Part shown: piece after piece, positions 33,940-44,333 of the stretch | Position numbering within the stretch: position 1 is the first letter of the stretch | Layout: each line of letters begins with the position of its first letter | The notes under the pieces: model-generated | Seen by the model: the letters and a program-made list of their open reading frames with translations, nothing else | What the model was told of the DNA's origin: nothing | Database searches by the model: none | From: Acidobacteriaceae bacterium KBS 89 | Lineage (GTDB): Bacteria; Acidobacteriota; Terriglobia; Terriglobales; Acidobacteriaceae | DNA length: 64,000 nt | Assembly (NCBI GenBank): GCA_000381605.1 | Contig: KB906757.1 | Coordinates: forward strand, 372,001 to 436,000 | Reading direction: 5' to 3' | Position numbers and translations under genes: made by a program

Positions 33940-36897
33940 ATGAAACCGGTTTCACGTCGGGATATGTTGAAGGCTGGATTGCTCGTACCAGCTGCAGCGG
34001 CGGCACACGGGCTGGGTCCAATTGGCGCGGCTGCGCTTCAGGTGGCGCAAAAGGAGCCTGGTTCGCTTCCGATCGGCGGAGTCAGCGATGCGGGGAAACC
34101 GGGCGCGGGGCGCGAGCGACTTTTGCTGGATTTTGGGTGGCGCTTCCACTTCGGAAATGCGAACGATGCTGCCAACGACCTTGGATTCGGGGCCGGACAA
34201 TCGGGCAATTTTCAGAAGACAGGCAATTTCATTGCTGCCAGCTCGCTTGCGTTCGACGATGGAGATTGGCGCGCAGTGGATTTGCCCCACGATTGGGCGG
34301 TCGAGCTCCCCTTCGTAAACGACCCTGCGTTGACCAGCAAAGGATTTTATCCGCTAGGACGAAATTATCCGGAGACCAGCGTGGGATGGTATCGCCGCAC
34401 GTTCGAGATTCCCGCTGCGGATGCGGGTAAACGGATCACCCTCGAGTTCGACGGCGCGTATCGGGAGACGATGGTTGTCTTCAACGGCTTTTACATCGGC
34501 CGGCACAGCGGCGGATATGATCCTTTTCAATTCGACGTGACCGACTTCGTGTATCCGGGCAAGACAAACGTCTTGCTGGTGCGCGTGGATGCCACACTTA
34601 GCGATGGCTGGTTTTACGAAGGCGCAGGAATTTATAGACACGTGTGGCTAGTGAAGACGCATCCGGTGCATGTGAAACAGTGGGGAACGTTTGTGTCTGC
34701 CAAAGTCGCGAGTGGCGACGCCACCGTTTCGATTCGCACCGAGGTGAACAACACCGGCAAGGATGCGCAGAATGCGCGTGTGACTTCGACGATTCTCGAT
34801 CCCGCAGGCAAGCCAGTCGGAAAGGCGGTTACTGCTTCGGCTTCCGTCTCAGAAGGGGGAGAGCAGAGCTATGAGCAGACAATCGTGGTGAAGCGGCCGC
34901 TGCGGTGGTCGCTTGAAGAGCGAAACCTCTACAAGCTGGTGACCGAGGTGAGTACGCAGAGTGAGATCGTGGATCGCTACGAGACGCCGTTTGGCATTCG
35001 CACGGTGGAGTTCGATGCGCAGAAGGGGTTCTTTCTGAACGGTAAGTCCGTCAAGTTGAAAGGAACGTGCAACCACCAGGACCACGCCGGGCTAGGCGCA
35101 GCGCTGCCGGATGCCGTGCAGTACTACCGCGTTCGCAAGCTACAGGAGATGGGTTGTAATGCGATCCGCACGTCGCATAACCCGCCAACGCCGGAGCTGC
35201 TGAACGCATGCGACGAGCTGGGGATGTTGGTGTTCGACGAAACGCGCATGATGTCGTCGAATCCCGAGGGGCTGGCCCAGTTCGGCGATCTGGTGCGTCG
35301 CGACCGCAATCACCCGAGCGTCTTTATGTGGTCGATGGGGAATGAAGAAGCCCAGGCGAACACGGAGACAGGGCTTCATATTCTGACGGCGATGAAGGCA
35401 GTCGCGACCGCATACGATGGCTCGCGTCCGGTGTCGATCGCGCCGATCCGGGCGATTGGCGTGGGCGGGCTGGTGGAGTGCGACGTGATGGGATACAACT
35501 ACATGGATCCTGCGGCCGAGGCGTATCACAAAGCGCATCCGGAGAAGCCGGTGGTTGGTACAGAAACCGTCAGCGCCGTGGGCACACGCGGGATTTACGT
35601 CACGGATTTTGAGAAGGGTTATGTGGGCTCGTACGATCCGTACACCACAACGGGGCGCGCGTCGGCGGAAGGCTGGTGGAGCTTCTGCAATTCGCGGGAG
35701 TGGATGTCAGGCGGATTCGTATGGACAGGATTCGATTACCGCGGCGAGCCGTCCCCCAATGGGTGGCCAAACATCAGCTCGCAATATGGGATTATCGATA
35801 CCTGCGGCTTCCCGAAAGATTCGTTCTTCTACTACCAGTCGTGGTGGACGTCGCAGCCGGTATTGCACCTGTTCCCGCACTGGAATTGGGAGGGGATGAA
35901 TGGCAAAGAGATCGCGGTGTGGGTGTATTCGAATCTCGACAAGGTGGAGTTATTTCTGAATGGCAAGAGCCTGGGGGCGAAGGACGTGAAGAAGGATTCG
36001 CACGTGGCGTGGATCGTGCCTTATGCGGCCGGTTCGATCGAGGCTCGGGGTTCCAAAGGCGGTCAGGTGGTGATGACGACCAAACGGGAGACGACGAGCG
36101 CTGCGACCAAGCTGGTGATGAAGGCAGACAGGCAGGAGGCGTCAGCCGATGGTGAGGACACGGTGATGTTCGCGGTCGAAGTGCAGGATTCGCAGGGCCG
36201 CGTGGTACCGATCACCGACAATGTCGTGAACTTCCGCGTATCGGGAGCCGGAAAGCTGATCGGGGTTGGCAATGGAGATCCGACGGATCATGAATCGGAC
36301 AAGGGGACGGTGCGCAGAGCGTTCTGCGGGTATTGCATGGCGCTGGTACAGTCCGCGAAGGCCGCGGGAAGCATCACGGTGGAGGCGGCGTCTCCGGGAC
36401 TCACTTCCGCAAGCGTGACGATTGCAGCGAAGGAGGTTGCGCTACGTCCGCAGGTCGGGACCTGGAAACGAGAAGTGCCGATGGGTTCGGGCCTCACGGG
36501 CCTGTGGAGGCCAATCGCGGGATCGAGCGGCGCTGGCAACGGGACGATGCTGTTTACGCTCCGACAGGATGGAAACAAGCTGACGGGCAGCGTGGAGGGC
36601 GGGGGCGGCGGGTTCTTTGGCGGGGGCGATGCAAGCGTCACGATTGCAGACGGCAAAGTCGATGGCCGAGACGTCTACTTCAAAGCCGGAAACAACACAT
36701 ATTCTGGAACGCTAGAGGGTGATCAGATCGATTTGCAGCGCACGGTGGAACCTAACGCTGCATTGCCGCGGGCCGAGGAGCCGACGGGGCCACGTCCGGC
36801 CGTTGGGCCGCCGCCGGATGGATCTGATCCATCGAGGAATCCAAACACGCGCTTCCCGTCCAGTATTCAAGTGGTTCTGCATAAAGTGGAGCGATAA
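33940..36897 (+). CDS. Exported glycoside hydrolase family 2 (beta-galactosidase-like)
   Basis: A 985-residue enzyme starting at the ATG four bases after GGAGGT. A twin-arginine leader (SRRDMLKAG followed by a hydrophobic stretch) sends it to the periplasm. The GH2 sugar-binding jelly roll (LPHDWAVE, then GWYRRTFEIP) is followed by an Ig-like domain and a TIM barrel with acid/base Glu in MWSMGNEE (about residue 468) and nucleophile Glu in VVGTETVS (about 541). Next come a DUF4982-like domain (IAVWVYSNLDKVELFLNG), a further Ig-like domain and a Gly-rich beta domain at the end. It probably hydrolyses beta-galactosides; exact specificity is unknown. Confidence 0.93.
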   Translation: MKPVSRRDMLKAGLLVPAAAAAHGLGPIGAAALQVAQKEPGSLPIGGVSDAGKPGAGRERLLLDFGWRFHFGNANDAANDLGFGAGQSGNFQKTGNFIAASSLAFDDGDWRAVDLPHDWAVELPFVNDPALTSKGFYPLGRNYPETSVGWYRRTFEIPAADAGKRITLEFDGAYRETMVVFNGFYIGRHSGGYDPFQFDVTDFVYPGKTNVLLVRVDATLSDGWFYEGAGIYRHVWLVKTHPVHVKQWGTFVSAKVASGDATVSIRTEVNNTGKDAQNARVTSTILDPAGKPVGKAVTASASVSEGGEQSYEQTIVVKRPLRWSLEERNLYKLVTEVSTQSEIVDRYETPFGIRTVEFDAQKGFFLNGKSVKLKGTCNHQDHAGLGAALPDAVQYYRVRKLQEMGCNAIRTSHNPPTPELLNACDELGMLVFDETRMMSSNPEGLAQFGDLVRRDRNHPSVFMWSMGNEEAQANTETGLHILTAMKAVATAYDGSRPVSIAPIRAIGVGGLVECDVMGYNYMDPAAEAYHKAHPEKPVVGTETVSAVGTRGIYVTDFEKGYVGSYDPYTTTGRASAEGWWSFCNSREWMSGGFVWTGFDYRGEPSPNGWPNISSQYGIIDTCGFPKDSFFYYQSWWTSQPVLHLFPHWNWEGMNGKEIAVWVYSNLDKVELFLNGKSLGAKDVKKDSHVAWIVPYAAGSIEARGSKGGQVVMTTKRETTSAATKLVMKADRQEASADGEDTVMFAVEVQDSQGRVVPITDNVVNFRVSGAGKLIGVGNGDPTDHESDKGTVRRAFCGYCMALVQSAKAAGSITVEAASPGLTSASVTIAAKEVALRPQVGTWKREVPMGSGLTGLWRPIAGSSGAGNGTMLFTLRQDGNKLTGSVEGGGGGFFGGGDASVTIADGKVDGRDVYFKAGNNTYSGTLEGDQIDLQRTVEPNAALPRAEEPTGPRPAVGPPPDGSDPSRNPNTRFPSSIQVVLHKVER
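33941..33954. promoter_or_regulatory. LacI-type operator palindrome over the GH2 start codon
   Basis: TGAAACCGGTTTCA is a perfect 14-base palindrome with the central CG and outer TG/CA of LacI/GalR-family operators. It begins at the second base of the ATG, so a bound repressor would block transcription or initiation. The same bases encode the first residues of the protein, so coincidence cannot be excluded. Confidence 0.5.
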
Positions 36898-36901
36898 GGA
36901 C

Positions 36902-36923
36902 GATCTGTCTCTGTCAGACGATC
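36902..36923. terminator. Stem-loop between convergent GH2 and DUF3863-like genes
   Basis: GATC-T-GTCT and AGAC-GATC form an interrupted stem around a five-base loop, five bases after the GH2 stop. A run of six T follows about thirty bases later. It is suitably placed as a terminator for the plus-strand gene but thermodynamically modest. Confidence 0.35.
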
Positions 36924-36959
36924 AAGGTCAAGTCTGAGTTGGCAATCGGCTGAACTTTT

Positions 36960-38330
36960 TTACCCAAGCCTCTTCAACTCCGGATACCGCGCATAAATGC
37001 GTCTCTGATCTTCGGGAGTCAATTGTCCTAATCGCATCGGCTTGTCTTCAGGCCGCGTGCCCTTTTGATTCAGCACGTTCATCAGACTCCACTCCCGCTG
37101 TAGGCCCTGGGGTTCATACGCCCTCAAATCGTATCGGGTAAAGTCGATCACCATGGGAGGGCTACCCGTTGTCCAGTTGTTTAGCAGGCACAGCCGAAAC
37201 TCCTGGTTCATGAACCACCGGATTTCCAACTCCTTTTCTGACCCTGGCGCCCCGGTTCCCTTCGCATCGAATCGGTAGTTGAGCGAAGCATTGTTGGGCG
37301 TATGTTTTCGCCACTCCAGGCCAAACGCTCCTTCGGTAAGCACTTGAGTGTCCGGCCATCTGTCCTTCACGGCATGCAGCCACCAGGTGAGATCCTCATC
37401 GTGGCCGACCGATACCTCCCAAATCCCCGTCACCCAGCCAAATCCATTCAGCGCGTGGCCCCGGTCGAAGTGCATCGCGGTGGTATCCATCATCTCTTTG
37501 CGGCCCGCTTCTTTTCCCAGGTTTCCTACCGCCTCGATGGGGCCCACGCCCAGACGGCTGTTGAACCCTCCCTGAAAGCCCTCGCGACGGGCTGCCAGAA
37601 AATCGCACGTCCAGCCGTCGAGGCAGACGCAGTCGATAAAATCCGCCGGTCCCTGGGCTGGTTTCAGGTAGTGCTCGCGACTGGGATAGTACGGATAGCA
37701 GATGCCGCCGTCGCCATCACCATGGTCGATGCCGTGCTGGCTCCATATCTGGCCCTGACAGACATGAATGCCTTCTTCAGTAGCAAGGAAGCGCTGATTC
37801 TCAGCATCCATAAAGCCTGCAACCAGGCATTCTGGACGATATCCGTTGCCCACCATCTCGGAGATCAATTGAAGTGCTTTGTGAATCGTCTGCCGATTGT
37901 GTTCTCGGGTGTCGTACATAGGCGCGAAATAGCCGCCGGGAATGAAGGTGATTTCATCGCCGTATCGTTCGTGATACGAAGCGAGGAGTCGCCTTGCATC
38001 GTTGTACTCCTGCCGAGTGTCGTTCAAAGCCAGCCAACTGATGGCCCACGTCATTTTGCCGTCGGGACAGCCTCGCGCAAAAGCTTCCCGCCGCGAACGG
38101 ATATGATCTGGGGTATTGTCCGCTGCCTCATCTTCGCCGATCGAACGGTCGGGAGTCACCTCGATCTGATTTACGCGAACGACCGAGACATGGGTCACAA
38201 ATCGGCCTTGCAGAGCCGATTTGCCCGCACCGTAAGCCAGCACAGTTCTTCCCAACGGAGCATTCGCCAGAGACGCCGCGGAACCTGCTGCCCGGTTGAG
38301 GAACTTTCGTCTGGTCCACGAACGGTCCAT
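36960..38330 (-). CDS. Exported DUF3863-like protein of a carbohydrate locus
   Basis: A 456-residue protein with a Tat-type leader (WTRRKFLNRAAGSAAS). The mature part contains MTWAISWLALND, then GDEITFIPGGYFAPMYDT, VAGFMDAENQRFLAT and FDRGHALNGFGWVTGIWEV. This resembles DUF3863, which I recall from Bacteroidetes and Acidobacteria near glycoside hydrolases; the polysaccharide-deacetylase-like barrel pattern suggests an enzyme. Acidic and His residues (DHGDGDGG) could bind metal. It is last in a minus-strand series after the Oar-like receptor, 71 bases away. The family call is from memory. Confidence 0.6.
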   Translation of the reverse strand: MDRSWTRRKFLNRAAGSAASLANAPLGRTVLAYGAGKSALQGRFVTHVSVVRVNQIEVTPDRSIGEDEAADNTPDHIRSRREAFARGCPDGKMTWAISWLALNDTRQEYNDARRLLASYHERYGDEITFIPGGYFAPMYDTREHNRQTIHKALQLISEMVGNGYRPECLVAGFMDAENQRFLATEEGIHVCQGQIWSQHGIDHGDGDGGICYPYYPSREHYLKPAQGPADFIDCVCLDGWTCDFLAARREGFQGGFNSRLGVGPIEAVGNLGKEAGRKEMMDTTAMHFDRGHALNGFGWVTGIWEVSVGHDEDLTWWLHAVKDRWPDTQVLTEGAFGLEWRKHTPNNASLNYRFDAKGTGAPGSEKELEIRWFMNQEFRLCLLNNWTTGSPPMVIDFTRYDLRAYEPQGLQREWSLMNVLNQKGTRPEDKPMRLGQLTPEDQRRIYARYPELKRLG

Positions 38331-38401
38331 TGCTTCCTTTCGTACAACGGGAAGTATTCGTCGCCAACAATGTGTACGAACGAGCCCGAAATGCGAATGT
38401 A

Positions 38402-41400
38402 CTAATAAATAAGCTTCAAAGAAAATTGAATTTGACGTGAGTTTCCCGCGGTTTTGCTGATTACACCGAAACCGGCACCTTCAAGTGTATTCGCGGGAAG
38501 CCCCATCGTGACAATGTTGAAGATATTGAAGAACTCCGCACGAAATTGCAGACTGACAAGATCGGCTCCGCCCTTTCCCTTACCGAAGGGCGTGTCCTTG
38601 ATGAAGGCAAAGTCATAGTTGTAGAAAGCGGGTCCGCGAAATGTGTTTCTGCCCAAGCTGCCAAAGCGACCTTTATTCGGGCCCGTACCGTCGGGCAAAT
38701 TTATTGGGATAGAAAAATAAGAGGTATTGTTCGCGCCCATCCCGAAGTAGTCTTCCCGAATCTTTCTCGCCGTAGAGAGGTGGGGCGTCCCTATCTGATC
38801 CGGGCGATCAGCTCCGTTGGAGCCAGCGCCTGTCTGCTGGACTCCGGAGTAGACGGTAAAAGGTAAGCCACTGGTGATCGTCGAGATGCCCATAATCTGC
38901 CATCCCCCTGTCACCTTTGGAGAAACACTATGAAGAGCGGACCAGTCTTGGAGAGGAATGTCCTGCACAGCGCTCAACGTGAATGCATGTCCAACATCGA
39001 AGGTTGATGGTCCCTTTTCAGGATGAGTGTTGAAGGGATCCTGCGGGTAGGCTTGTGCTACCGCACCGGTTGCTCCCAGCCCACCGGAGACTGAGCTGGT
39101 ATCGTCGATCGACTTGCCCCAGGTATAGCTGGCCTGGAGCGCGGGTCCGCCATGACCAAGGTCTCCGGAGAGTGAGGTTTGGAGCGCGTGATAGCTGGAA
39201 TGAGAGGAGGCGGTGATGATGCTCTCGAGGCCGAAACCGCCGATAGGGACGCCAGAAGAATCGAATCGCGTGTAACGGGCGAACTCCGGACCTGCCCCGG
39301 GGTAGGCATTTGGAAAACTCGTGCGAGGTAGCTTTACGCCGGCAGTTCCGACATAGTTGATATTGGCCGTTAGAGTCCCAAACGCCCTCTCCAAACCGGC
39401 TGTCCAGGTATAGAGGGTGGCGTTACCGAAGGAGCGATCGATGCCGCTAAGGCCAAGAGGACTCACCGCATGACTTGGCGTCAGCGCCGCAACGTCATTC
39501 TGATAGCGATCAACATCCATAACCGTATTGGGCGCAACATCCTTCGTATTGCCGCTGGCAAAGATATTTACACCAGCCGGCGTGTACGTGGCTGGCAACT
39601 GCGCCGGTGTTATCTGGAAGCCAAACGGAACGGGAGCACCTTTGGCTGCCACCAATCTGGGATAGACGGCAAAAGGTGTGGATCCTGTGAGAAAGTTGTC
39701 CTGCCAGATGTTCGGTGGAATGACAGTAACCCCACCTCCGGCATGAAACTGCAACAGCTGTGTAGCGCGCCAAGTCAGCTGTGCCCGGGGTCCCCAGCCG
39801 TTGAGATTGAGCTTGTATCCAGGCTGAGGGTTTACCACGTACTGCTGCACATTGCCTGTGTTCAAGAAGCCGGATGTGCGTTTCGCTCTTTCCGTGATCG
39901 GCGTATAGATCTCCCAACGGACGCCATAGTCGAGGACAAAACGGGCGTTAAGTTTCCAACTGTCCTGCGCATAGATAGCTCCAGCGTTGCGATTAATTGC
40001 GGCCGGCCCGATGTGTTCTCCATTGGAGAAATAACTTGGCGCGACCGCCACCGTATAGACAAAGGGACTTCCCGATAGGAGTCCCGTTAGCGTATCGGGT
40101 AATGGATCACCGATGTGGATGTCGTGAGTTCCGCTCAACGACGGAATGTTGGCTCTCGCATAAGCTGTGCCGCCGCCAAAGTCATATTCTCCGTTTGGGC
40201 TGGTCCCATAGTAAGTGGTATCCCTGTTGAGGCGAACTTCGCCACCAAACTTCCAGGTATGGGGTCCCGCCGCGATGGTGAAGTTTTGTTGGGCCTGAAA
40301 TAAGTTGCCATACGCAGTCATCACTGATCCTGCAGCGGAGTTAAAGGCTTCGAATAGTCCGTCGCTGAACTTCAAAGCCGGATCGGTCCGGTTCGGAGTC
40401 GGGAAAGACGGTGTGCTCCGGGTGACACTCAAGGACGAAACCATGGAGACTTTAGGTGAAACGGTACGAGCGAAGTTAAACACGAGGTTTCTCTGCCGGT
40501 CTATATATTGAACTCCAAACGAGGGATCGATGGCAGTCTGGTCAGGATTGGTCGTGGGACCAGTTAGATTGTTGAAATTGAAACGCACAAAAAAATGGCT
40601 CTTGTCGGAGAAGTCGTGATCCAACCGAACGGAGAACTGGTTCGCATTGGTGACCACCTTGGACGAAGTCGCATAGGTGTTCACTCCATAAGAACCGGTC
40701 GGTAGGTTGGGTAGCGGATACCGTGCCAGAACTTTCGCGATCCCGGGATCCACAGGCACGATCAACGTGTCGCCAGGATAGGCGCTTGTGTCTATTCCCT
40801 GACGTTCCTCTGCCGTGGGAACAGGAAAGACCTGAGTGGTGCCAAGCACCTGGCGAAAGCCTTGATACTGTCCGAAGTAAAAGGTCTTTCCCCGGCCGTC
40901 GTATACCTTGGGAATCAGCACGGGGCCACCATTGGTAAACCCGAATTCGTTGCGCCGAAAAGGCGGAATCCGCTCGGGATGCTCGGCCGTGGCATGATCA
41001 AAGTAGTTGCGCGCATCGAAGGCCGAATTCCTCACAAACTCAAAGACCGACCCATGAAATCCATTGCTACCGGACCTGGTGACGATGTTGGTGAAGCCGG
41101 CTGCGCCTCTGCCGATCTCGGCGGGCATCCAGCCTGAACTCGACCGGATCTCCTCGACTGCGTCCACGTTGAAGTTCGAGAACGTAGAGCCGCCCATCTC
41201 GGGATCGCTGATGTCCGCTCCGTCCATGGCAAATACGGCTTCCACGCCACGTTGGCCATTGATGGCAAATTGCTGCGTAAAGTTCGTAGCGCCATTCGCA
41301 TCGGTCATAGTGCCAGCAGCCAGCAACAATAGCTGGCTGAAATCGCGCTTGTTAAGTGGAAGCACGCTCACTGTCTGGCTCGATAGCTCCTCGCCACCGG

Positions 41401-41779
41401 TGGCTGGACGTTGGTCGGCCACCGAAGCTACAGAGAGAATTTTCTGGGCCGAAAGCGTAATGACTACTGTCGGGGAAGTACCCGCGATGTTGATGGGGGT
41501 ATCGTATTGAATCTTGTCGCGATTCGCCTCGACTGATAGCTGGTATTGCCCGGCCGGGATGAGTTCGATCCGAAATTGTCCATCAGTGCCCGTGGTTGCA
41601 TTGAAGGTTCCACTTTTTCCTCTGAGGTAGACTTCTGCTCCGTGGATCGGCAAGCCCGCGGCGTCGCGGAGCACTCCCTGCCAAACAGATGGTGCAGCAT
41701 TCTGCGCCAGGATTCCGGTCGAAAATAGAAACCAGGCTACGACGGCCACCACAAGATTTTTGGATTGCTGCCTCATCAC
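38402..41779 (-). CDS. Oar-like TonB-dependent outer-membrane receptor
   Basis: A 1125-residue outer-membrane protein. A signal peptide (LVVAVVAWFLFSTGILAQ) precedes a carboxypeptidase-regulatory beta-sandwich (about residues 30-115, GAEVYLRGKSGTFNATTGTDG). The plug follows, with LPLNKRDFSQLLLLAAG, FAINGQRGVEAVFAMDG and VEEIRSSSGWMPAEIGRGAAG. The rest is a 22-strand-type barrel ending in the aromatic residue of FSLKLIY needed for BAM recognition. Such acidobacterial receptors are thought to take up glycans or large ligands. Its place between GH42 and DUF3863-like genes suggests oligosaccharide import. No SusD partner is present. Confidence 0.93.
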   Translation of the reverse strand: MMRQQSKNLVVAVVAWFLFSTGILAQNAAPSVWQGVLRDAAGLPIHGAEVYLRGKSGTFNATTGTDGQFRIELIPAGQYQLSVEANRDKIQYDTPINIAGTSPTVVITLSAQKILSVASVADQRPATGGEELSSQTVSVLPLNKRDFSQLLLLAAGTMTDANGATNFTQQFAINGQRGVEAVFAMDGADISDPEMGGSTFSNFNVDAVEEIRSSSGWMPAEIGRGAAGFTNIVTRSGSNGFHGSVFEFVRNSAFDARNYFDHATAEHPERIPPFRRNEFGFTNGGPVLIPKVYDGRGKTFYFGQYQGFRQVLGTTQVFPVPTAEERQGIDTSAYPGDTLIVPVDPGIAKVLARYPLPNLPTGSYGVNTYATSSKVVTNANQFSVRLDHDFSDKSHFFVRFNFNNLTGPTTNPDQTAIDPSFGVQYIDRQRNLVFNFARTVSPKVSMVSSLSVTRSTPSFPTPNRTDPALKFSDGLFEAFNSAAGSVMTAYGNLFQAQQNFTIAAGPHTWKFGGEVRLNRDTTYYGTSPNGEYDFGGGTAYARANIPSLSGTHDIHIGDPLPDTLTGLLSGSPFVYTVAVAPSYFSNGEHIGPAAINRNAGAIYAQDSWKLNARFVLDYGVRWEIYTPITERAKRTSGFLNTGNVQQYVVNPQPGYKLNLNGWGPRAQLTWRATQLLQFHAGGGVTVIPPNIWQDNFLTGSTPFAVYPRLVAAKGAPVPFGFQITPAQLPATYTPAGVNIFASGNTKDVAPNTVMDVDRYQNDVAALTPSHAVSPLGLSGIDRSFGNATLYTWTAGLERAFGTLTANINYVGTAGVKLPRTSFPNAYPGAGPEFARYTRFDSSGVPIGGFGLESIITASSHSSYHALQTSLSGDLGHGGPALQASYTWGKSIDDTSSVSGGLGATGAVAQAYPQDPFNTHPEKGPSTFDVGHAFTLSAVQDIPLQDWSALHSVSPKVTGGWQIMGISTITSGLPFTVYSGVQQTGAGSNGADRPDQIGTPHLSTARKIREDYFGMGANNTSYFSIPINLPDGTGPNKGRFGSLGRNTFRGPAFYNYDFAFIKDTPFGKGKGGADLVSLQFRAEFFNIFNIVTMGLPANTLEGAGFGVISKTAGNSRQIQFSLKLIY

Positions 41780-42031
41780 TAGCTGCGAAGCCTGTAGGTC
41801 TGCGTTTGGATCATTGGCGAAAGATTCCTTTCTCTCGTTCCTGAAGAGTCCGGGTGCTTCATATTACTTGTCGAGTATGGGCTAGTCCACCGGGCACCGC
41901 GAGCATGAATGAGCGCGCAAATGGAATGACGCCTGGTGCAAGGGTGTGCTGTAATCGTGGGGAGGAAATAGCTCTCGTGAGAGTGGCCTATCCGTCAGCT
42001 AACCCCGAAGAGTCGCGTTCGGTGATCTTTG

Positions 42032-44197
42032 CTACTGCTCCTCGATGATCGCAAGATCCCATGGCTCCAGAGCAATCGATTGCGATGGAGCCGTAGGCTT
42101 TCCACTCAACAGATTCACCCCTGCAGCATGGCCATAGTTGAAGGCTTGAGGATCGCTTGAATAATTGAGATAGTAATGCACCTGCTTGCCCAACTCATTC
42201 ACACCATCTTTCTCACGCACCTTCGCCGGAAGATCATGCTGCGAGAGCAGCTGAATATTTGCGTTTTTGATGACGTCCAGAACAACCTTATGTTGCAATG
42301 AATCCGACAGAAAGGTCCCTTCGTAGGTTAGGGTGCCATTCCCATATTCATTGCGTACAATCGCCGGCCATCGTCCAAAGAAAGGATGGTCGTAAAAAGC
42401 AATCGGCTGTGCATGCTCAAGTTTCAAAAACTCTGCCCAGTACATTGCCTTGTTCTCTTCGCCGGCCTTCAAAGGATCATCTTTCAAGGGGAGTGGCTTT
42501 TCTAGATTGGAAAACTCCTGGTAGCTGAATCCCGCAGCCTCACGCAACGGTCCTGGAGCCATCACCCAGCGCACAGCAGAGTTTTCATTCGCGAAGCCGC
42601 TCTTAAATGCCATCAATACATGACCGCCACCCTTCACATAGCCAGCGAGCTTTATTAACAATGCGTCTTCTGCAATATACAAGGGTGGAATGACTACGAG
42701 TTTGTATTGGCTGAAGTCCGCATCCTCAGGGAAGATAAAGTCCATACCGACATTGGCGTCGTAGAACGCCTTATGCAGCTGGTGGACCACAGTGCTATAC
42801 GTGGCGAGAGGCTTGCCATAGCTCCATTGGGCGGAAGGCTCCAACGCAAAGGGCATGAAATCAAGAGCGTTGGCCGAATCCACGCTATAAAGCATTGCAA
42901 CGTCATTCGTGATCTTCAGATTCACCAGATGCGGGCCGATCTTGTCGAGCTCGTGAGCCGTGCGCGACACCTCCGCATAAGCTCGATTCGGCTCCAAATC
43001 GTGCGACAGCACACCCTTCCAGTATGTTTCCTGTCCGGCATGGATTGAGGCCCAGTGCCAATATTCCACCATGTTCGCGCCACTCGACAGATGCGTGTAC
43101 ACATCCAACCGAAGCTGTCCGTCAAACGGTGGAAACTGGTGCGCTGAAGACCAGTCCGTCGTCTGCGCATTCGTCTCGGTAACTAGATAATTTGTGTGCT
43201 TCAGCGAGCGAGAGTAATCTCCCTGCTCTGCCTGCGACTGTCCATCCATATGATCCTGTGTGCCGTGATACGGATTGTTTGCCACAATATCGAGGGCCTT
43301 TGCTACTTCGAACTCGTTCACATCCCGCCGCATTGAGCCACCAAAGTCATGTGTGACAAATTGTCCCGGCCCTCGATACTGTCGAACAAGCGCAGCCTGC
43401 CAGTCGAGATAATTCTTCACCCGCATCTGCCCCCAGCGTGACCACTCCAACTTGTAACTTGTACTGGTCGCGTTATCGCGTGTGGGCATGTTCTCCCAAC
43501 CGTTGACGTCCTGGCCCCAGTAGTTCAAGAACCAAGCCTTATTTAGATTGTCCGTCGTCCCGAACTTCTGCTTCAAATGATTGACAAACCCATTAAACAC
43601 ATCATGGTTTGATGCGCCATACGAAGAGGTTTCGTTATCGATCTGCCATCCAATTACATTTGGATTGTCTTTGTAGTGTTGCACCATATGCTGAATAAGT
43701 CGTTGGGCATAAGAGCGGAACACCGGACTATCTGTATCCATGTTCTGCCGCATTCCATAACCAACTTCGGCACCTCCGAGTGGTCTGGCGAGAATTTCGG
43801 GATGCTCACGATACATCCATGTCGGAATTGAGTACGTCGGCGTCCCCATGATCACCTTGATGCCAGCTTTGCCCATTGCATCAACTACTCGATCCATCCA
43901 TTCATACTCAAATTTGCCATCCTCAGGCTCCCACAAACTCCAGGTCGACTCACCCAAGCGCACCACCGTAAGACCTGCGTCTTTCATCATCGCGACGTCT
44001 TTGTCCAACCGCTCATAGGGCTCGTACTCGTGGTAATAGGCCGCACCATACAACACGTTTTTCATTGGGACAGGTTGTATCTTTTGCTGTTGCGCAGGTA
44101 ATGCATCAGTGTGCGTCGTACCGTTTTGTGCAAACGTTACGGCAACAAGAGCTCCCGGAAGAAGGGCTGTAACTAGACGAGACAGGGACATAGGCAT
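42032..44197 (-). CDS. Exported beta-galactosidase, glycoside hydrolase family 42
   Basis: A 721-residue enzyme with an N-terminal signal peptide ending near TFAQ. The GH42 barrel shows LYGAAYYHEYEPYERLDKDV and VVRLGESTWSLWEP, the acid/base Glu in VIGWQIDNET, and the nucleophile Glu in NYLVTETNAQT. A trimerisation-type domain and a C-terminal beta domain follow. The predicted reaction is removal of terminal beta-galactose from oligosaccharides in the periplasm. It is in series with the upstream GH2 gene (136-base gap) and the downstream receptor. AAGGAGA lies before the ATG. Confidence 0.94.
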   Translation of the reverse strand: MPMSLSRLVTALLPGALVAVTFAQNGTTHTDALPAQQQKIQPVPMKNVLYGAAYYHEYEPYERLDKDVAMMKDAGLTVVRLGESTWSLWEPEDGKFEYEWMDRVVDAMGKAGIKVIMGTPTYSIPTWMYREHPEILARPLGGAEVGYGMRQNMDTDSPVFRSYAQRLIQHMVQHYKDNPNVIGWQIDNETSSYGASNHDVFNGFVNHLKQKFGTTDNLNKAWFLNYWGQDVNGWENMPTRDNATSTSYKLEWSRWGQMRVKNYLDWQAALVRQYRGPGQFVTHDFGGSMRRDVNEFEVAKALDIVANNPYHGTQDHMDGQSQAEQGDYSRSLKHTNYLVTETNAQTTDWSSAHQFPPFDGQLRLDVYTHLSSGANMVEYWHWASIHAGQETYWKGVLSHDLEPNRAYAEVSRTAHELDKIGPHLVNLKITNDVAMLYSVDSANALDFMPFALEPSAQWSYGKPLATYSTVVHQLHKAFYDANVGMDFIFPEDADFSQYKLVVIPPLYIAEDALLIKLAGYVKGGGHVLMAFKSGFANENSAVRWVMAPGPLREAAGFSYQEFSNLEKPLPLKDDPLKAGEENKAMYWAEFLKLEHAQPIAFYDHPFFGRWPAIVRNEYGNGTLTYEGTFLSDSLQHKVVLDVIKNANIQLLSQHDLPAKVREKDGVNELGKQVHYYLNYSSDPQAFNYGHAAGVNLLSGKPTAPSQSIALEPWDLAIIEEQ

Positions 44198-44333
44198 ATC
44201 TCCTTAAGGAAACAAATCTCGGCCTGGTGAACGGATGGATCCGCGACCCTGCCGTTTCCTATCCTTTTGAGAGTCAGACGCAAAGCGAACGCTTACGAAA
44301 GGCACTCCATCCACGGTTAGTGTCGCAACATTC

